This document shows, in pieces, positions 4,857 through 7,190 of a stretch of DNA of 7,190 nucleotides. Position 1 is the stretch's first letter. Each line of letters opens with the position of its first letter. This DNA is from an uncultured Butyricicoccus sp. (lineage in GTDB: Bacteria; Bacillota; Clostridia; Oscillospirales; Butyricicoccaceae), in contig USLE01000056.1 of the NCBI GenBank assembly GCA_900555465.1, forward strand, positions 1 to 7,190, read 5' to 3'. Made by a program: the position numbers and the translations under genes. The notes beneath the pieces were generated by a model. The model saw only the letters and a list, made by a program, of their open reading frames with translations. It was not told the origin of the DNA and did not search any database.

Positions 4857-4949
4857 GGTGATTCACAAGAGGGGGGCAAGGCCCCCTCTTGTGCGCCTGT
4901 CGCGCGCAGCGACACCGTCCCCGCCGTTCGCAGGCGGCGAAATCCCTGC
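4857..4949 (-). repeat. Hairpin-rich repeat, copy B (inverted)
   Basis: Read on the minus strand this copy repeats the order of copy A: GCAGGG, a hairpin region, CGCTGCGCGCG, GGCGCACAAGAGG, a stem, then CCTCTTGTGAATCACC. On the + strand its core is a perfect 12-bp stem, CACAAGAGGGGG (4864-4875) with CCCCCTCTTGTG (4882-4893), and TGTCGC (4898-4903) pairs with GCGACA (4909-4914). The outermost part also contains TGCCCGCT-tag-AGCGGGCA (4947-4965). Copies A and B point outward-to-inward around a 298-base core (4559-4856). Confidence 0.72.
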
Positions 4950-5003
4950 CCGCTTAGAGCGGGCACAACAGAACCACACCCCCTTTGGAAAGGAGGACAA
5001 CCA

Positions 5004-6278
5004 ATGTTTATTGATATTGCCAGGATCAAGATCGTCTCCGGCAAGGGCGGCGACGGCAAGGTCGGCTTCCACCGCGAGAAGTATGTCGCCTCCGGCGGGC
5101 CGGACGGCGGCGACGGTGGCCGCGGCGGCTCGGTCATCTTCAAGGTGGACGACAACCTCTCCACCCTGCTGGACTTCCGCTACAAGAAGAAATACGTCGC
5201 CGCAGCGGGCGAAAACGGCGGCAGCAAGCGCTGCAAGGGCAAGGACGGCGCGGATCTGATCATCCGCGTGCCGCGCGGCACGATCATCCGCGACCAGAAG
5301 ACCGGTCAGGTCATCAAGGACCTGTCGGACGACGAGCCGTTCGTCGCGGCCAGGGGCGGCAACGGCGGCTGGGGCAACGTGCACTTTGCCACCCCGACCC
5401 GTCAGGCGCCACGCTTTGCCAAGCCCGGCCAGCCGGGCGTGGAGCGCGACATCATTCTGGAGCTCAAATTGCTCGCGGACGTGGGTCTGGTCGGCTTCCC
5501 GAACGTGGGCAAGTCCACGCTTTTGAGCATGGTCTCCGCGGCGCGGCCCAAGATCGCAAACTACCACTTCACGACCCTTGTGCCCAATTTGGGCGTGGTC
5601 TCCGTGGGCGAGGAGCAGAGTTTCGTCATGGCGGACATCCCGGGCATCATCGAGGGCGCGAGCGAGGGCGCGGGTCTGGGACACGACTTCCTGCGCCACA
5701 TCGACCGCTGCCGCCTGCTGCTGCATCTGGTGGACGCGGCGGGCAGCGAGGGCCGCGACCCGCTGGACGACATCGAGAAGATCAACGCCGAGCTGGCAGG
5801 CTACAGCGAGTTCCTCGCGGCGCGGCCGCAGATCATTGTCGCCAACAAGGTCGACCTGCTGGGCGATAACCGCGAGCCGGTCGAGAGACTGCGCAAATAT
5901 GCAGAGGATCACGGTTTCGAATTTGCAGAGTTGTCGGCTGCAACCAATCAGGGCGTTGCTGAGCTGATGCGCATGACGTGGAACGCGCTCAAAGAGTTGC
6001 CGCCCGTGTTCATCTACGAGCCGGAGTTCGTCGAGACCGCGGCGGACACCGCGGGCGAGCGCGACTGGACGGTCGAAAAGGTCGAGGACTACTACGTTGT
6101 CTCGGGCGCATGGGTGGACAAGATCATGGGCTCGGTCAATGTGGACGACTACGAATCCCGCCAGTATATGGACCGCATGCTCAAAAGCGCGGGCGTGTAT
6201 GACAAGCTCGAGCAGATGGGCGTACAGGAGGGCGACTTTGTCGTCATCGGCGATCTGGAATTTGAATACGTGTATTAA
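5004..6278 (+). CDS. obgE: Obg/CgtA GTPase, 50S ribosome assembly
   Basis: Obg is an essential GTPase that binds late 50S precursors and links ribosome assembly to nucleotide state. The 424-residue protein has all three domains. The glycine-rich Obg fold (1-158) begins MFIDIARIKIVSGKGGDG and holds GGPDGGDGGRGG (31-42). The G domain carries G1 GFPNVGKST (164-172), Thr190/Thr191 for G2, G3 DIPG (211-214), G4 NKVD (281-284) and G5 SAA (311-313). The C-terminal OCT domain of Bacillota-type Obg covers about 345-424. The ATG has a perfect AAAGGAGG seven bases upstream. Placement after rpmA is the conserved order, but here a terminator and a 674-base gap intervene, so obgE is probably transcribed from its own, unidentified promoter. 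A strong terminator follows the stop. Confidence 0.97.
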   Translation: MFIDIARIKIVSGKGGDGKVGFHREKYVASGGPDGGDGGRGGSVIFKVDDNLSTLLDFRYKKKYVAAAGENGGSKRCKGKDGADLIIRVPRGTIIRDQKTGQVIKDLSDDEPFVAARGGNGGWGNVHFATPTRQAPRFAKPGQPGVERDIILELKLLADVGLVGFPNVGKSTLLSMVSAARPKIANYHFTTLVPNLGVVSVGEEQSFVMADIPGIIEGASEGAGLGHDFLRHIDRCRLLLHLVDAAGSEGRDPLDDIEKINAELAGYSEFLAARPQIIVANKVDLLGDNREPVERLRKYAEDHGFEFAELSAATNQGVAELMRMTWNALKELPPVFIYEPEFVETAADTAGERDWTVEKVEDYYVVSGAWVDKIMGSVNVDDYESRQYMDRMLKSAGVYDKLEQMGVQEGDFVVIGDLEFEYVY

Positions 6279-6286
6279 AAAACACT

Positions 6287-6322
6287 GCCCCGCGTGCCGG
6301 AAAAACGGTGCGCGGGGCTTTT
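6287..6322 (+). terminator. Intrinsic terminator of obgE
   Basis: GCCCCGCG (6287-6294) pairs with CGCGGGGC (6311-6318), and the stem continues through two G-U pairs and CCG/CGG to a GAAAAA loop (6300-6305), about 13 pairs in all. TTTT follows at 6319-6322. It begins nine bases after the obgE stop and isolates the hydrogenase-like gene. Confidence 0.88.
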
Positions 6323-6385
6323 CGCGCAGCGGTTTATCGCATTTCCGGACGGGACAGTGGGTTATACATAAAAAAGCCGTTAAAA

Positions 6386-6403
6386 TTGTTAAATTTTCTA
6401 CAA
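6386..6403. promoter_or_regulatory. Putative Rex (NADH-sensing) operator
   Basis: TTGTTAAATTTTCTACAA matches the clostridial Rex consensus TTGTTAANNNNTTAACAA at 12 of 14 defined positions with exact spacing. It ends eight bases before the predicted -35 box of a hydrogenase-like gene, and Rex is known to control hydrogenase and fermentation genes in Clostridia. The overlapping palindrome AAAATT-gtta-AATTTT (6382-6397) and the local AT richness mean a chance match is possible. Confidence 0.42.
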
Positions 6404-6411
6404 TTTATCTC

Positions 6412-6440
6412 TTTACAAGCCGGTGCTTTTCCGGTATCCT
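6412..6440 (+). promoter_or_regulatory. Likely promoter of the hydrogenase-like gene
   Basis: TTTACA (6412-6417) and TATCCT (6435-6440) are separated by 17 bases. The predicted start near 6447 gives a leader of about 82 bases. The leader contains GCCCC (6458-6462) that can pair with GGGGC (6469-6473), and ends with the ribosome binding site AAGGGGG (6511-6517). GATAAT at 6441-6446 is a better -10 box in isolation but has no -35 box at the right distance. Confidence 0.6.
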
Positions 6441-6528
6441 GATAATAGAAATTCTCTGCCCCGCCGGAGGGGCGGAACACGGTTGTACATTCACATTTTA
6501 TTTTTATCACAAGGGGGATACTGTATTT

Positions 6529-7190
6529 ATGAGAGGCGTCGAGACCCGTATTCAGGAGATCCGCCGGAGAATTTTCTGCGAAGTGGCCCGTATGGCATAC
6601 CATACCGAGTGGCCGACCGACAGACGCATCGAAGCGCTTCCGTATGAGATCATTCCGGGCGAGGTTGGCAATTACCGGAACGACATTTTTCTGGAGCGCG
6701 CGATCGTCGGCGAACGCCTGCGTCTGGCGATGGGCCTGCCCTGCCGCAGCGCTGCCGAGCATTCGCCGGTGTCCGACAACATTGATGCCGCGACCCGCGA
6801 AGAGACTTATTATACGCCGCCGCTGATCAACATCATCAAGTTTGCCTGCAACGCCTGCAAGGAGAACCATGTCATGGTGACCGAGGGCTGTCAGGGCTGT
6901 CTCGCGCATCCCTGCGTGGAGGTCTGCCCCAAGGGCGCGGTCACGCTCGACCGCTTCAACGGCCGTTCGCACATCGATCAGGAAAAGTGCATCAAGTGCG
7001 GCCGCTGCATCGACGTATGCTCGTATCACGCCATCATCCGGCAGGAGCGCCCGTGCGCGGCGGCCTGCGGCATGGATGCGATCGGCAGCGACAAGAACGG
7101 CAAGGCGGATATCGACTATGATAAGTGCGTTTCCTGCGGCCAGTGCCTGGTCAACTGCCCGTTCGGCGCAATTGCGGACAAGTCCCAGAT
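6529..7190 (+). CDS. N-terminal part of a group B-like [FeFe] hydrogenase
   Basis: This frame stays open from the ATG to the window end (220 complete codons). The N-terminus (MRGVETRIQEIRRRIF, then YEIIPGEVGNYRNDIFLERAI at about 39-59, and YYTPPLINII at 94-103) resembles what I recall of group B monomeric [FeFe] hydrogenases and related iron-sulfur proteins of Clostridia. Cysteines follow in dense ferredoxin-like sets: C107, C110, C121, C124, C129 and C133; C154-x2-C157-x2-C160-x3-C164; C176-x3-C180; and C200-x2-C203-x2-C206-x3-C210-Pro. The catalytic H-cluster domain expected downstream is outside the window, so hydrogenase activity is not shown. AAGGGGG lies 11 bases upstream of the ATG. 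The promoter and a possible Rex site suggest redox control. A non-hydrogenase iron-sulfur electron carrier is the alternative. Confidence 0.8.
   Translation, partial: MRGVETRIQEIRRRIFCEVARMAYHTEWPTDRRIEALPYEIIPGEVGNYRNDIFLERAIVGERLRLAMGLPCRSAAEHSPVSDNIDAATREETYYTPPLINIIKFACNACKENHVMVTEGCQGCLAHPCVEVCPKGAVTLDRFNGRSHIDQEKCIKCGRCIDVCSYHAIIRQERPCAAACGMDAIGSDKNGKADIDYDKCVSCGQCLVNCPFGAIADKSQ

Larger units (their letters stand above)
4373..5003. other. Gene-poor region rich in hairpins between rpmA and obgE
   Basis: No credible gene is visible: open frames here lack ribosome binding sites and family motifs and have repeat-like composition. The region holds two inverted repeat copies and an AT-rich near-palindrome, listed separately, plus small perfect hairpins: ACGCGC-tgc-GCGCGT (4574-4588), CACCCC-aga-GGGGTG (4653-4667) and GCGAT-gtt-ATCGC (4770-4782). 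A looser one is GCGCC (4431-4435) with GGCGC (4446-4450). No convincing sigma-A promoter for obgE was found, although the upstream terminator implies one. The last bases carry the obgE ribosome binding site AAAGGAGG (4989-4996). The texture recalls dispersed intergenic elements of gut Clostridia, an impression I cannot check here. Confidence 0.75.

Noticed and set aside
4597..5259. A 220-codon + strand open frame running into obgE
   Set aside because: Its second half is obgE read in the wrong frame, and the first half is hairpin repeat sequence with no recognisable domain.
4863..5912. A 349-codon minus-strand open frame opposite obgE
   Set aside because: It is antisense to the well-supported obgE, a common artefact in GC-rich genes, and shows no family motif.
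6334..7029. A 231-codon minus-strand open frame opposite the hydrogenase-like gene
   Set aside because: The + strand frame has strong cysteine motifs, a promoter and a ribosome binding site; the minus frame has none.

Overview
The window is a stretch of bacterial core chromosome, with every gene on the + strand. The organism is most likely a GC-rich anaerobic Bacillota of the class Clostridia, of the Oscillospirales/Ruminococcaceae type. This is inferred from the L27 protein with a Prp-cleavable N-terminal extension, the rplU-prp-rpmA-obgE order, strong GGAGG ribosome binding sites, GC-rich codon use and a gene resembling group B [FeFe] hydrogenase at the right edge. No plasmid, phage or CRISPR genes are visible.

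Layout. (1) 17-1752: khpA, rimM and trmD, a translation and RNA-maturation cluster. rimM and trmD overlap by four bases. khpA and rimM are separated by 255 bases filled with consecutive hairpins, one of which looks like an intrinsic terminator. (2) 1767-3236: a consensus sigma-A promoter (TTGACC-17-TATAAT) drives rpiA and a following gene for an unrecognised 222-residue protein with one membrane helix and a coiled coil. (3) 3243-4372: a second strong promoter, preceded by phased A-tracts and with its -35 box in a hairpin loop, drives a structured leader and then rplU, prp and rpmA, closed by an 11-bp terminator. Prp is the protease expected to trim the L27 encoded next to it. (4) 4373-5003: about 630 bases with no credible gene. 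It holds two inverted copies of a hairpin-rich repeat around a 298-base core, plus an AT-rich near-palindrome with two DnaA-box-like 9-mers. (5) 5004-6322: obgE, a ribosome-assembly GTPase, and its terminator. (6) 6386-7190: a Rex-like operator, a promoter and the first 220 codons of an iron-sulfur protein resembling group B [FeFe] hydrogenase, cut off by the window end.

Regions 1, 3 and 5 serve ribosome production: 16S maturation (RimM), tRNA m1G37 (TrmD), two 50S proteins, the L27 protease and the 50S assembly GTPase. rpiA is central carbon metabolism, and the last gene suggests hydrogen or redox metabolism under possible NADH control. The least explained parts are the two hairpin-rich intergenic regions, the membrane/coiled-coil protein and the putative Rex site.
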